Source: Roseofilum capinflatum BLCC-M114
Lineage (GTDB): Bacteria; Cyanobacteriota; Cyanobacteriia; Cyanobacteriales; Desertifilaceae
Assembly (NCBI RefSeq): GCF_030068505.1
Contig: NZ_JAQOSO010000109.1
Span: forward strand, 1-64,000
Direction of reading: 5' to 3'
DNA length: 64,000 nt
A program made the translations under genes and the position numbers. Below, piece by piece: positions 50,925 through 60,835 of the stretch; position 1 is the stretch's first letter, and each line of letters starts with the position of its first letter. Under the pieces are notes generated by a model that ran no database searches, was not told the DNA's origin, and was given only the letters and a program-made list of their open reading frames with translations.

Positions 50925-52586
50925 GCTGGAACTCGAACCGGAAGCGGAAAAGGCTGAAGATTGGGTTACCAATGTCCACCCTTCTGCCGATCCTAACCGT
51001 TGGACTCTGTTGGGAAACCGAGCTTCGAGTTCCTGTAATCCCTGTTGGTCTAAAAGAAGATAGGGTTGGGGATATTTCGACCAAGTTTCTAGAATTTGGT
51101 CAAAGTTAGCCGGAATCAAGCGGCGATCGCTATAAAAATCGAGGGAAGGCCGACCATGGGGATAATTAGTCATAATCGGTTGTTGAACAGGAGTATGGGC
51201 AATTAACACTTGGGCAACTGGTTTAACCGCAAATCCTTCTTCAAGTTCCCACACCCAAATGGGAGAAGCCATCAATAGCAATAACGACACATAACAGCCC
51301 CAGGCCAACATGCCAATAAACTGATAATCGCGTTGTTGAAATAAAAGGCTCACCACGGTTAAGGTTACCGCAACCGATCCCACCACCGCAAGAATCATCC
51401 AACTCGACAGTCTTTGAGCGATCGCCAGATAAAAAGTAGCGCCCCAAGCGACAAAGCCCAAGCTGCAAAAACACCCGGTTAAGGCATGGATAAACCGGGG
51501 TTTTAATCGGGGAAACCCTTGGGAATAGGCCGTCCAAAACTCTGTCAGTTGTGCCCCTCCCGCTAATGCTAAAGCCGGATATAAAGGCAGTACATACCAA
51601 GGCAACTTGGTACTCATGATAGAAATAGCGGCGAAATAAACACTGGCCCAAACTAAAACTAACTTGCCCCAACTCCAACTGCGATGTTGCCAAGCTAATC
51701 GCAAACCGGGAATAAACATCAACAACCAGGGCGCTGATAATTTGAGAATTTCCAACAGATAATACCACGGAGGGCCCGATCGATTTTCTACAGACTGCCA
51801 AATGCGACTCAAGGATTGATGCACTAAACCGGTTTCTAGAAACGGGTTACCATAATGGAGCAGTTGCATACCGTACCAGAGGGTGACGGGAGTCAACCCC
51901 AGGAGAACCCCCATCCACAGATACGCCGACTTGAGTAAACGGGGGGTATCCCAGGCTAAAAAAATCAGGGCGATCGCCCCTAACAACAGGGCTAAAATAC
52001 TTTTAGTCAGAGCAATTAAACCCAACCCTAACCCCACGCCTAAACTATAGGGAAGATTGCGCCGTCCTTTGAGCGCAAATAGTACCATCAGCAGCAAAAA
52101 ACATAAAACTGGCCCATCTAACATGGCCAACCGGCCATGGCGAACCACGGGTAATAATGTTAAATAAATCAGCGTCGAAAAAAGGGCTGGTAGTCGTTGA
52201 CGAAACAACTCTAAACCCAAACCATAAAAGAGAGGAACTGAGGTTGCACTCAGCAGGGCAGAAGGAAAACGAGTGGCCCATTCATTCACCCCCACCCCGT
52301 GATACATTAAGGCAATTAACCAATGCACCAGGGGCGGTTTATTAAAATAGGGTAATCCTGATAAGGTGGGAAAGATCCAACCCTCCCAACTCGATGAGCG
52401 GCTCATATTACGAGCAACTTGGGCGATCGTCCCTTCATCCCAATCTCTTAAGGGCACTCCCCCTAAATTAATCATAAATAGCACAAGGGCGGCTACTAAA
52501 AATCCCAACGCCCAAAAGCGATCGATCGGATGATCCACTCTCAGAAAAGGCTTGGGAGATTGAATAGACCAAAAATTACGGTACAT
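50913..52586 (-). CDS. ArnT-like glycosyltransferase (GT39/PMT fold)
   Basis: 557 residues with about ten membrane helices. The N-terminal loop motif PLRDWDEGTIAQVARNM carries the Asp-Glu pair typical of GT-C enzymes. The first external loop has GWIFPTLSGLPYFNKPPLVHWLIALMYHGVGVNEWATRFPSAL, the conserved 'KPPL' of ArnT/PMT family. These enzymes move a sugar from a polyprenyl-phosphate donor to lipid A, protein or another acceptor on the outer face of the plasma membrane. Acceptor and donor are unknown here. The gene appears to be monocistronic and convergent with the zinc-ribbon gene. Confidence 0.9.
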   Translation of the reverse strand: MYRNFWSIQSPKPFLRVDHPIDRFWALGFLVAALVLFMINLGGVPLRDWDEGTIAQVARNMSRSSSWEGWIFPTLSGLPYFNKPPLVHWLIALMYHGVGVNEWATRFPSALLSATSVPLFYGLGLELFRQRLPALFSTLIYLTLLPVVRHGRLAMLDGPVLCFLLLMVLFALKGRRNLPYSLGVGLGLGLIALTKSILALLLGAIALIFLAWDTPRLLKSAYLWMGVLLGLTPVTLWYGMQLLHYGNPFLETGLVHQSLSRIWQSVENRSGPPWYYLLEILKLSAPWLLMFIPGLRLAWQHRSWSWGKLVLVWASVYFAAISIMSTKLPWYVLPLYPALALAGGAQLTEFWTAYSQGFPRLKPRFIHALTGCFCSLGFVAWGATFYLAIAQRLSSWMILAVVGSVAVTLTVVSLLFQQRDYQFIGMLAWGCYVSLLLLMASPIWVWELEEGFAVKPVAQVLIAHTPVQQPIMTNYPHGRPSLDFYSDRRLIPANFDQILETWSKYPQPYLLLDQQGLQELEARFPNRVQRLGSAEGWTLVTQSSAFSASGSSSSLWM

Positions 52587-52728
52587 GGAAGTCAGGAGGG
52601 GAAGTCAGCAGTCATGAGGATCGCTATCAACTGGTATAGTATACGCTTTCAGGGGAAAGAATTTCTGTTCGGCAAGCAAAGAGCTTAGTGATTATTGATT
52701 ACCTGTGTATGAATGGGAGGCTGAGTCT

Positions 52729-53130
52729 ATGGTTAAACAAGTGCATCGAGTCGAACGGCATACAGGAGGTCGAGGGTCAAAAATTGCGGCTACTGCGATT
52801 ATTTGGCCCTGTGCGGTGGCGATGTTAGCCATTTGTATTCCGATTGTAAAAGTGGTCAAGAGTGAGTTTGTTCCCCTAGCGGTGATTTTAGGAGCCAGTG
52901 GCAGCACGGCTTTAGTTTGGTTTAGTCCGGCGATCGCCTCTGGAAAACAGGAGAATGAGTGGGATGGATCGGCTGAAATCCTGGCTTCCCAAGGGGTCGA
53001 TCCGGCCCAATGGGCAGAAAGTACAAGCTTAGTGAAAACGGTTGAGTCAGAGGAGATGAGTCCCCAAAGCTGGAGTAATGCATCGGAATCGAATCAGGAC
53101 TCGATTACCCCGATTTTGCCTCTGTGGTAG
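52729..53130 (+). CDS. Small two-helix membrane protein
   Basis: 133 residues from ATG 52729, which has a GGGAGG site at the right distance; a GTG 24 bases upstream is less likely. Two hydrophobic helices (TAIIWPCAVAMLAICIPIVKVV and LAVILGASGSTALVWFSPAIASG) precede a polar acidic tail of about 60 residues. No family recognised. It is followed after 93 bases by the Ycf23 gene on the same strand. Confidence 0.7.
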   Translation: MVKQVHRVERHTGGRGSKIAATAIIWPCAVAMLAICIPIVKVVKSEFVPLAVILGASGSTALVWFSPAIASGKQENEWDGSAEILASQGVDPAQWAESTSLVKTVESEEMSPQSWSNASESNQDSITPILPLW

Positions 53131-53223
53131 TCCGGAGGGTTTTATGAATTTTGGCCCAATTTTGTCTAAGGGACGTGGCACAATTAAGGGTACATTAACT
53201 ATCGTTATCAGAGATTAGGTTTT

Positions 53224-53967
53224 ATGGCGATTCTTCCTCAACTGCAACCCGCTTTAGCCCAAGGACGGGCACTGAAAGTGATTAGTGGGTTAATGAATTT
53301 TGATGCCGATCGCACAGCTATGGTGGTGAAGGCTGCCGATCGCGGGGGGGCAACGTTTGTGGATATTGCTGCCGATCCCGATTTGGTGCGTCTTGGCCGC
53401 AGTTTGACGAGTCTACCCCTATGTGTTTCTGCCGTGGAGCCGCAGAAATTTGTGGCAGCAGTGGACGCGGGAGCGGATTTGATTGAGATTGGGAATTTTG
53501 ATGCGTTCTATGCCCAAGGACGGCGATTTGAGGCGGATGAGGTTTTGGCGCTGACGCAAGACGTGCGATCGCTGCTTCCCGATATCATGCTCTCGGTGAC
53601 CGTTCCTCACATTTTACCCTTGGATGAACAGGTACAGTTAGCCCAAGCCTTGGTTGCTGAAGGTGCAGATGTGATTCAAACGGAAGGGGGAACCAGCAGT
53701 CAACCTACCCATTCGGGCACATTGGGATTAATTGAAAAAGCGGCTCCTACCTTAGCGGCTGCCTATGAAATTTCCCGTGGGGTAGAAGTGCCAGTGTTAT
53801 GTGCCTCTGGCTTGTCTAATGTTACCGCACCCATGGCGATCGCCTCTGGCGCTCAAGGTATTGGCGTGGGTTCAGCGATTAACCGGTTAGATAATGAGTT
53901 GGCAATGGTGGCTGTGGTGCGTTCTCTGGTAGAAGCACTGAATTCGGCGATCGTCCTCCATTCCTAA
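53224..53967 (+). CDS. ycf23: Ycf23 / DUF561 protein
   Basis: 247 residues. A TIM-barrel-like protein conserved in cyanobacteria and some plastids as Ycf23. Signatures: GRALKVISGLMNFDADRTAMVVKAADRGGATFVDIAAD, LIEIGNFDAFYAQGRRF, DVIQTEGGTSSQPTHSGTLGLIEKAAPTLAAAYEISRGVEVPVLCASGLSNVTAPMAIASGAQGIGVGSA. The closing GxGSA loop suggests phosphate binding. A role in transcription or carbon metabolism has been proposed, but none is settled. Cytoplasmic. Normal length. Confidence 0.92.
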   Translation: MAILPQLQPALAQGRALKVISGLMNFDADRTAMVVKAADRGGATFVDIAADPDLVRLGRSLTSLPLCVSAVEPQKFVAAVDAGADLIEIGNFDAFYAQGRRFEADEVLALTQDVRSLLPDIMLSVTVPHILPLDEQVQLAQALVAEGADVIQTEGGTSSQPTHSGTLGLIEKAAPTLAAAYEISRGVEVPVLCASGLSNVTAPMAIASGAQGIGVGSAINRLDNELAMVAVVRSLVEALNSAIVLHS

Positions 53968-54015
53968 CTATAGTCGATTCGCTGGGGCAGGAAGACATAG
54001 CAGGAAGACATAATT

Positions 54016-54086
54016 GTAGGGGCGTTTCATGTCGCATTGGCGTAGCCTGCGCGGAGCGCATAGCGAAACGGCCGGAAAGCCCCTAC
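54016..54086. repeat. Dispersed hairpin repeat
   Basis: GTAGGGGC (54016-54023) pairs with GCCCCTAC (54079-54086), and the inner GTTTC (54024-54028) with GAAAC (54065-54069). The core CGTAGCCTGCGCGGAGCGCA resembles dispersed palindromes common in cyanobacteria. A 13-base direct repeat (GCAGGAAGACATA) lies just before it. It may end the ycf23 transcript. Confidence 0.65.
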
Positions 54087-54155
54087 AGATATCGTCGTTG
54101 TAGATAAACTGCCCCAGTATCAACCTTAATCGAATTTAGACACACTCAAAACCCC

Positions 54156-55508
54156 TTAAAAATCCACCAAATTCTCCTCAACGCCCTGTTCTTTGAGCCA
54201 GGCGATCGCCCCTTCCGGGCCATCCTGGGCCCGTCGCAGCAGCGCCCCCCAAGTCAGAACAGCCTTCTGCTTCGGATCAACAGCGATCGCCCCCTTAATC
54301 CGAGTCCATAAAACCCCCGTATCCGTCGCCAACAAGCGATCGATTTCCTCCCGACTCTCCGAAGCCTTATAAATCTCCAACGCCTCATCCCAGCGCCCGT
54401 CAACGATCCGCGTGAACACCTGCTGACTCGGAGAAGCCCAAGATTGCTTGGCATTATGGGCACTCAAATGGGCATGACGGTTAATCAACTCCCATTGTCC
54501 TTGAATATCTACCGACCATCCCGGTTTATTCCACAAACCATGCAACCGTTGCTTCGCCGGAGTCCATAACCCACTTTTCGCCAACTGCATGGCCTCGGCA
54601 TACTCAGAACCCTTCAACAACATCCGATCCAGAGAAACCGGTTGCAACTCCACAGGAGCCGGTAAAAACGTCCTCGGTTGCACCTGATACATCTCAAACC
54701 GTGGCTCCAAACCCATCGTCTGATTCACCGTCAAAAACGGCTGTTGAGGCCACTTCGGATGCTTCGACCAGACCGGCAACTCATTGGCTGGACTCGTCCA
54801 ACTGGCAAACGACCCAACATAGGTAGTCTTGGGATTGTAATAAATCATCTGACCATAGAGAATCTCTTTGCCCTCCCTCGTCACCGTCCCCGTCAGATTC
54901 ACCCACTGCGCCGACTCACGATTAACCAGAGCGCCATTACTCCACTTTAACCCCGTCAACGGTAGGGGTTCATTAGACGTTTCCGTTTTTAAGTTCAAAG
55001 GCTGAAGGACAAAACTCTCTGTCGGGGACTCAATCTCCAGTTGATTAATAAACTGATACATCGGTTTCGCCCGCTCAAACGGCTCTGGATCGCTAATGCG
55101 GCGATAAATTCTTAACTGATAAATATACCGACAAGTGGGAGATCCCGGCGCATCCGGTTGACACCCCTGGCGATGGGCAAAAATCGGCAGCATCATATCC
55201 TCATAGGGGCCCACTTTCATCTCCAAGGGATAACCGGGAGTGTAACCCGATTGAATCAGCTTATCCTCAATTTCATCTAACGTTTGCAGAGACCGGCGAT
55301 TGGTTTCCCCTAACTGGGTGGTTTTCGGTAAATATTGATTCACCCAAATCAGAGCATCTGGATTGACCATCAATTGTAGAGCCACCCAAACTCCAGCCAC
55401 CACACTAGAGAGTCCCAAGGTCAACACAATCAGGCCAAAAATAGCCTGTAGGGAAGACGGCCGCTGAGGGTCGCTTTCAGAAAATACGCTTCCTGTATCC
55501 TCATTCAT
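54156..55508 (-). CDS. Conserved membrane-anchored protein of unknown function
   Basis: 450 residues. One N-terminal helix (IFGLIVLTLGLSSVVAGVWVALQLMV) anchors a large soluble part, probably in the periplasm. The middle contains two Cys (GCQPDAPGSPTCRY) that may form a disulfide and strands typical of a beta sandwich. The C-terminal third (ALRRAQDGPEG-type helices) is TPR-like (DGRWDEALEIYKASESREEIDRLLATD, RIKGAIAVDP). I recognise it as cyanobacterial, but no function is known. It follows the GT4 gene on the same strand with a gap of 52 bases, so they may form an operon. Confidence 0.7.
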   Translation of the reverse strand: MNEDTGSVFSESDPQRPSSLQAIFGLIVLTLGLSSVVAGVWVALQLMVNPDALIWVNQYLPKTTQLGETNRRSLQTLDEIEDKLIQSGYTPGYPLEMKVGPYEDMMLPIFAHRQGCQPDAPGSPTCRYIYQLRIYRRISDPEPFERAKPMYQFINQLEIESPTESFVLQPLNLKTETSNEPLPLTGLKWSNGALVNRESAQWVNLTGTVTREGKEILYGQMIYYNPKTTYVGSFASWTSPANELPVWSKHPKWPQQPFLTVNQTMGLEPRFEMYQVQPRTFLPAPVELQPVSLDRMLLKGSEYAEAMQLAKSGLWTPAKQRLHGLWNKPGWSVDIQGQWELINRHAHLSAHNAKQSWASPSQQVFTRIVDGRWDEALEIYKASESREEIDRLLATDTGVLWTRIKGAIAVDPKQKAVLTWGALLRRAQDGPEGAIAWLKEQGVEENLVDF

Positions 55509-55560
55509 AGAGTTTCAATTCCCAAAGCTGCGGACAGCAATTCACAACCATTAATGAAAA

Positions 55561-56781
55561 TTAACCTTGGGTTGCAGTCAGGAGCGCTTTCTCATAGCGC
55601 ATACCTACCCGTTCCCAAGTGTACTCCTGTTCAATCAACTCTCGGCCGTTACGGGACAATTTTTTTCTTAAAGGCGGATTTTCAAACAAACGACTAATGT
55701 TCACCACATAATCTTCGATGGTATTAGCTCGCAGGGCCCGTTGGGGAATCTCCGGCCCATCGGCGGCCAAACCTTCTAAAGCGCGATCGCTCGCTACCAC
55801 CGGAATCCCTGTGGCCATGGCTTCGAGAGTCCTATTCTTCATCCCCAAACCGGTACGAATGGGAATCACACAAACCGTCGCGCTATGCAAATATTCAACC
55901 AGAGAAGGGACTTCTCCCGTAACCGTGATTCCCGGCCGCTCTCCAAGGGCGCTCACTTCAGGTACAGGTCTAGCTCCAACCAGCTTCAGGGAAACCTCCC
56001 GATAGCGATTTTGGAGTTGGGGAAACACTTCTAAGCTCAAAAACCGGGCCGCATCAATATTGACTCGATTATCCATTGCTGCCATAAACAGCAATTGATG
56101 ACCTCCGGGATCTTCGGTACGCTTAGGAAACAAGCTCAGATCGACACCATTGCCAATCACGCTAATACGGCTTTCTGGGTTCATCTCCAGCAGAGTCCGT
56201 TTATCCTCAGTGGTCATGACTACAAGATGGCGAAACTTACTCATATAGCGTTTTTCATACTGTCGCAGCAGGGGCAAACTAATTTGATCTCGCACTTGAT
56301 TGTCGGATGTCTTGGTTTGTAACTGATTTTTATGCGTGCGATAGACTGAGTTATGGATATTGGCCAGGGTTCCATAATGGTTTTGCCACTCTGGACGCAC
56401 ATAAATTTCATTGAGCCGATGTTCACAGGCGATCGCATCAAAGCCTTGAGTCGCGACGGCTCGATCGACCCACTGCTGCATGGGTTCTGAAAATATGGAC
56501 TTTACAGCGCTAGGTGTTCCTTGTTGAAAGAAGTTTTGAAAGCGCTTGAGTTTAGAGAATTTTCCGGGAGTCGGTTCTGGAGGAGGGGGAAAGACGACTA
56601 ACTCATGAACATACTCGCGCAAGGCTTCAAGGTGGGCATCACTGACTTGATTGGTCTGTTGCGTAACCAGGGTGATAGAATGATCTCGACTTAAATATTT
56701 GAGTAAATGAAAAGTTCTCATCTGTATTCTCCCTTCTGTGGGAGGATAAGGAAAGGTGACAGAGAGCATTAAAATTTTCAT
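55561..56781 (-). CDS. Family 4 glycosyltransferase
   Basis: 406 residues, GT-B fold. The N-terminal domain starts MKILMLSVTFPYPPTEGRIQMRTFHLLKYLS. The donor-binding domain has LLFMAAMDNRVNIDAARFL, VTGEVPSLVEYLHSATVCVIPIRTGLGMKNRTLEAMATGIPVVASDRALEGL, where the 'E-x-x-A-x-G-x-P-V' motif contacts the nucleotide sugar. It resembles glycosyltransferases of exopolysaccharide systems associated with PEP-CTERM genes. Cytoplasmic or membrane-associated. It is divergent from sbcD with 110 bases between. Confidence 0.9.
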   Translation of the reverse strand: MKILMLSVTFPYPPTEGRIQMRTFHLLKYLSRDHSITLVTQQTNQVSDAHLEALREYVHELVVFPPPPEPTPGKFSKLKRFQNFFQQGTPSAVKSIFSEPMQQWVDRAVATQGFDAIACEHRLNEIYVRPEWQNHYGTLANIHNSVYRTHKNQLQTKTSDNQVRDQISLPLLRQYEKRYMSKFRHLVVMTTEDKRTLLEMNPESRISVIGNGVDLSLFPKRTEDPGGHQLLFMAAMDNRVNIDAARFLSLEVFPQLQNRYREVSLKLVGARPVPEVSALGERPGITVTGEVPSLVEYLHSATVCVIPIRTGLGMKNRTLEAMATGIPVVASDRALEGLAADGPEIPQRALRANTIEDYVVNISRLFENPPLRKKLSRNGRELIEQEYTWERVGMRYEKALLTATQG

Positions 56782-56891
56782 TGTTTTTTTTAAATAGAGA
56801 GATTCAATGCTCTCTATTATTCATCATCTCTGATGAAGCATCAATGGTCAGACCCTCTTTGAAATGGTCATCTCAATTTTAATCCTTAAGT

Positions 56892-58142
56892 ATGGCTCGA
56901 TTTTTACATCTGTCTGATGTTCATCTAGGATTCGATCGCTACGATAATGCCGATCGCACGAAGGATTTCTTTTTTGCGTTTCAGGATGCTCTGGAGAAAT
57001 ATGCGATCGCCGAATCTGTGGATTTTGTCATCATTGCGGGAGACTTATTCGAGCATCGCCAAATTCTACCGGCAACCCTGAACCAGGCTCAGATTGGCTT
57101 AGAATTGCTGCAAAAGGCTAATATTCCGGTGTTGGCGATCGAGGGCAATCATGATAACCTCCCCTATGGCACTAGAACCAGTTGGTTGCGCTATTTAGCC
57201 GATAGTGGGTTGCTGATTTTACTCGAACCCAATGCTGACCAAGCTTACGATCGCTGGACTCCGGAAACACAGCAGGGAGGCTATATCGATCTGCCTTGTG
57301 ATGTTAGGGTGATTGGATCTCGCTGGTATGGTGCATCTGCTCCGAAGGCGATCGCTCAGTTGGCAGAGTCGATTCAAAAGTTGCCCACTCCCCCCACCTA
57401 TCAAATCATGTTATTTCACCATGGTTTAGAGGGGCAAATTTCGCGCTATTCGGGGGCACTCAAATATGAGGAGTTACAACCGCTCAAGGATGCGGGAATT
57501 GATTATTTGGCGTTGGGCCATATTCATAAACAGTATACGGCCGAAGGATGGATTTTTAATCCTGGCTCTACGGAAGCCAATAGTATTGCCGAAGGGCAGG
57601 ATCAAAACCCTAGAGGTGTGTATTTAGTTACTCTGGAGGAGGGGGAAATTCAGGCTGATTTAAAGCGAGACTATTATCAGCGACCGATTGTCCGCCTTAA
57701 GTTAAAGGTGAATAAGGAGCAAACGCAAGAGGAAGTTGAAGAAGCGGCGGTGGAGAAGGTGAGTAAGGAAAAAGACAAGATGAGGGGGGCGATCGTTGAA
57801 CTGCGAATTGAGGGACAATTGGGATTTAATCGCTTAGATATTAATGTGCGTCAATTACGGCAAAAATTACATGAAAAAAGTGAAGCGCTGATTTTCTTGC
57901 TCAAATATGAAGTCACCGGAACGGAATATGAAAGTCCTTTCCCCAAAGGTGGAGACCCCCCAAAACGGGAAGAGATTGAACAACAAGTTTTTGAGGATTT
58001 ACTCAGCGCCAATACCAATTATCAGCATCAAGCCGAACCTCTAGCCAAAGGCTTAAGAGTGCTAAAACAACAGGTTTTAGACAGCGAACATCCCTCTGTT
58101 CTCTATCAGTTTGTCGAGCAATTATTGACAGAGAAAGAGTAG
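56892..58142 (+). CDS. sbcD: DNA repair exonuclease SbcD
   Basis: 416 residues, Mre11/SbcD metallophosphoesterase. All five phosphoesterase motifs are seen: LHLSDVHLGFDRY, IIAGDLFEHR, IEGNHDNLPYG, IMLFHHGLEG and LGHIHKQYTA. These hold two Mn ions for nuclease activity on DNA ends and hairpins. The C-terminal cap (EALIFLLKYEVTGTEYE) is followed by a helical tail. It works with SbcC, which is not in this window. Cytoplasmic. Confidence 0.92.
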   Translation: MARFLHLSDVHLGFDRYDNADRTKDFFFAFQDALEKYAIAESVDFVIIAGDLFEHRQILPATLNQAQIGLELLQKANIPVLAIEGNHDNLPYGTRTSWLRYLADSGLLILLEPNADQAYDRWTPETQQGGYIDLPCDVRVIGSRWYGASAPKAIAQLAESIQKLPTPPTYQIMLFHHGLEGQISRYSGALKYEELQPLKDAGIDYLALGHIHKQYTAEGWIFNPGSTEANSIAEGQDQNPRGVYLVTLEEGEIQADLKRDYYQRPIVRLKLKVNKEQTQEEVEEAAVEKVSKEKDKMRGAIVELRIEGQLGFNRLDINVRQLRQKLHEKSEALIFLLKYEVTGTEYESPFPKGGDPPKREEIEQQVFEDLLSANTNYQHQAEPLAKGLRVLKQQVLDSEHPSVLYQFVEQLLTEKE

Positions 58143-58203
58143 GGGCTTGCATACAGCGCTTTGCGCTTTTAAGTAATGAGTAATGAGTACAGAAGAGGGG
58201 TAT

Positions 58204-59724
58204 TTATGACGAGGATTGCCGACAGGAGCGCCGTTGGCGATCGATTTGCGGTTCTTGCCAAGAAAAAGCAAAATGACTAATGGCTGAAATGCGGCCCTGC
58301 CACCGTTGCAAATCACGCATCTGAGCTTCTAAAGAGGGACGATTTCTGTAATCTCGTCCCCATTGTCCGGCTAAGACGGGCTTAACTTGCACATTTTGAG
58401 CCGCCATACTTAACACCCGCTCCACCTGTTCGGTAATACACTCGGTTCCGCCACAAACACCGTAGGACATGGGATGCCATTCCATAGAGGCGGGGAATCT
58501 GTCCCAAGGTTGCAGGCGGGAATCATAACCTTTGCCCACTACTTTGTTAGCATCAGGGAAAAAGACCGCTCCGGTGGGTAACCCTTGCCGTTGAGCCGGG
58601 GCACTGGCGAGAACCAGAAAATCGATCACCCCTTGCAGAGCATGGGCAACACTGAGTAACCAGAGTTCCTGTTGTAGGCGGTTTTGCTGTTGTCTTAAAC
58701 TGAGGGAGCCTTGGGGAGTATTGCGACCTTGCCACAGGGGTTGCCCTTCTTGGGGATAGCGCTGCTTGGCGGCTTGCAGATCGTCAATGGTAATGTATCC
58801 TTTGCTGATATAGGCTTGAATGATGTATTGACCCTGGTTATTCGTGGCCCGTTGATAGAGCGCCTGTTGGGAGGCGGGGCCATAAATCCATAAATCTTGG
58901 ACTTTGGTGGCGACGGAAGCGGGGCCGGTGAGCCGAGGATAGCGAATATAGTCAAAGAGCATCCCATCAGGCTGACGTTTGAGGATGGAGTTGACTAAAT
59001 AATAATAATCTCGTTTGGCTTGGGGATGATAGGGATCGATAAATACATTCTGGCTGTCGCCTCCGGTGAGATCGTAGCCGGTGTCTTTTGCGTCATGAAC
59101 GGAGAGGCTGGTTTGGTTGTTGCCGTTGCGGGCTAGGGCTTGTTGGCGATCGCCCAACAAACTATAGTTATAACCAAAGTTCATGGAAAAGAGCCAGGCA
59201 TAAGCCCGTAACCCCCGTTCTCTAGCTTTCTCAATGGCTAGGGCTAACAAATCAGCATTTTCCTGCCCCTGAAGCCGAACTACAGAGGGCCAAGGGGTGG
59301 GATTATCGTTGGCGGGTAAGAGAACCTGACCGTTAAAAAAGGCTTCAATATAGACCTCGTTATAGCCCTTATTGACAATCTCATCCATCACCCGATCTAA
59401 GTTTCCGTTAAATAAATCACAGGGATAGAGGCGCAGCCAAATGGCTTGGGTTTGGGGCCAAGTGCGGGCGCGGCAATTTTGCAGTTGGGCGGTATGTTGT
59501 TGAACTAAAGCTTGATAGCGCTGTTGGGCTTCAGGATTTCCACTCAGGGCGGCTTGGCGTGCCTGTTCTTTTGCTTGCCGCTCTTGATTGGATAACTGAC
59601 AGTGGGCATTGACAGCCGCAGAGCCGGGTTTGACCTGGGTCAGGGTTCCTAAAATGGGGGAGAGAAGCAGAAATAAGGCCAGCCAAAGATTGAACTTGTA
59701 AGGTCTCAAGAAGGGAGAAGTCAT
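58204..59724 (-). CDS. Exported GH10-like (GHL10) glycosyl hydrolase
   Basis: 506 residues. A signal peptide (LWLALFLLLSPILGTLTQ) leads to an extracytoplasmic TIM-barrel domain of the GHL10 type. Typical segments are IWLRLYPCDLFNGNLDRVMDEIVNKGYNEVYIEAFFNGQVLLP, GLRAYAWLFSMNFGYNY, GGDSQNVFIDPYHPQAKRDYYYLVNSIL and DGMLFDYIRYPR. The acidic residues at the strand ends (DPYHP, DYIRYPR) fit catalytic roles. It probably acts on a periplasmic or exopolymer glycan. Substrate unknown. There are two Cys (CGGTECI) near the C-terminus that may pair. Confidence 0.88.
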   Translation of the reverse strand: MTSPFLRPYKFNLWLALFLLLSPILGTLTQVKPGSAAVNAHCQLSNQERQAKEQARQAALSGNPEAQQRYQALVQQHTAQLQNCRARTWPQTQAIWLRLYPCDLFNGNLDRVMDEIVNKGYNEVYIEAFFNGQVLLPANDNPTPWPSVVRLQGQENADLLALAIEKARERGLRAYAWLFSMNFGYNYSLLGDRQQALARNGNNQTSLSVHDAKDTGYDLTGGDSQNVFIDPYHPQAKRDYYYLVNSILKRQPDGMLFDYIRYPRLTGPASVATKVQDLWIYGPASQQALYQRATNNQGQYIIQAYISKGYITIDDLQAAKQRYPQEGQPLWQGRNTPQGSLSLRQQQNRLQQELWLLSVAHALQGVIDFLVLASAPAQRQGLPTGAVFFPDANKVVGKGYDSRLQPWDRFPASMEWHPMSYGVCGGTECITEQVERVLSMAAQNVQVKPVLAGQWGRDYRNRPSLEAQMRDLQRWQGRISAISHFAFSWQEPQIDRQRRSCRQSSS

Positions 59725-60048
59725 GAAAAACAGATCGAGTGGGTTGCAGGAGTTGGTAGGGGTGGGTTCTCCCCGATCTAGGATACCGAAGATCGATGAG
59801 GTGAATTCGCCCTAAGACTACCGATCATTGTACCGAGTGAAGGGGGGAAAATCTGGATGAGGCGATCGCCAGTTATATGAGTCCGATAGGAGATCCGTAG
59901 TTTACCGAATCTTCATATCCATGTGAAGAGTTGGTGAAGAAGGGGATTTAAGCTAGTCACGAGCAAAACTGGCAGCTTAAATTAGGGATATGACATGCAC
60001 TCAATCTTATTCAAACCCCTAAACGTGCGCTACCCAGGAGAAATAATT
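59725..60048. other. Intergenic region before PEP-CTERM gene
   Basis: 324 bases between divergent genes. It carries one HIP1 octamer, and a CTTCA...TGAAG half-palindrome near 59912. It probably holds both promoters. A strong AGGAG ribosome site (60037-60041) lies before the PEP-CTERM start. Confidence 0.4.
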
Positions 60049-60807
60049 ATGAAATCCTCTCAAGTTTTTGCAGCGATAATGCCCCGCATCGCTGGCGCGA
60101 TCGCCACTACCACCACCTTAAGCTTACTCTCTATGACCAGCGCCGCCCAAGCCTTCACCATTGGCGGCCATCTCAATGGAGCTGAATTTGACGACTTAGG
60201 TTTAGACATTCCCTGGGCAGCAGAAAGCCGCATTGGTCGTGTAGGAGACCATGAACTGAATATTCACGACCATACCAACAGTTCCCAAAATCGGGTGCAA
60301 GCCAACTATGATAGTTGGGTAAGTGGTGAAGCGGTTGATTTTTCCTTAGCCTTTGACAGTCTGCTCAATACCCTCACCTATACCGTCGCTGGTATTGAAC
60401 TGAGCAAAACCGAGATCTTCGAGGATAATTTTTCCGACCTCTACATCCGCACCAGCGCTCGCAAGGAAGGAACCAGTATGGTGGTGGATAACTTATTCTT
60501 GAGTGATGAAACCATGTCATCCGCTATTGGCGCTTTCTCTAGCGCCTCTTGTTCAAGTGGAGTCGGTTGTGGCTACGTTGATGCTGACTATCTTCACATC
60601 GGCAATATCGTCGGTGACTTTACCCTCACAGGACAATCAACCATGACTTGGTTAGAAGGCGCGAAACCCAATAATTCTAATCTCGCCTATCAGATTAAAT
60701 TGGTTGAAGGAGATCCAGGGGTTTCTGTTCCAGAACCCGCTACCTTGTCTCTGTTCTCTCTCGGTTTAGTGGGTTTGTTGGCTGGTCGCAAACGCCGTCA
60801 ATCTTAA
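60049..60807 (+). CDS. PEP-CTERM sorting domain protein
   Basis: 252 residues from ATG 60049, chosen for the AGGAG site eight bases before it; an upstream ATG at 59995 is less likely. A signal peptide ends near SAAQAF. The mature part is beta-rich with THIGGHLNGAEFDDLGL-like strands and two Cys (CSSGVGC) likely to pair. The C-terminal signal is VPEPATLSLFSLGLVGLLAGRKRRQS, a classic PEP-CTERM with a strongly basic tail. It is exported and processed by exosortase, which lies elsewhere. It is convergent with the CHAT gene, 28 bases away. Confidence 0.92.
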   Translation: MKSSQVFAAIMPRIAGAIATTTTLSLLSMTSAAQAFTIGGHLNGAEFDDLGLDIPWAAESRIGRVGDHELNIHDHTNSSQNRVQANYDSWVSGEAVDFSLAFDSLLNTLTYTVAGIELSKTEIFEDNFSDLYIRTSARKEGTSMVVDNLFLSDETMSSAIGAFSSASCSSGVGCGYVDADYLHIGNIVGDFTLTGQSTMTWLEGAKPNNSNLAYQIKLVEGDPGVSVPEPATLSLFSLGLVGLLAGRKRRQS

Positions 60808-60835
60808 TGAAGATTCACTGAGAGTAGAGGGTATT

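Noticed and set aside
51241-51801. 186-aa frame inside the ArnT-like gene
   Set aside because: It is the shifted frame of the same strand and lacks a start with a ribosome site; the main frame has clear GT-C features.
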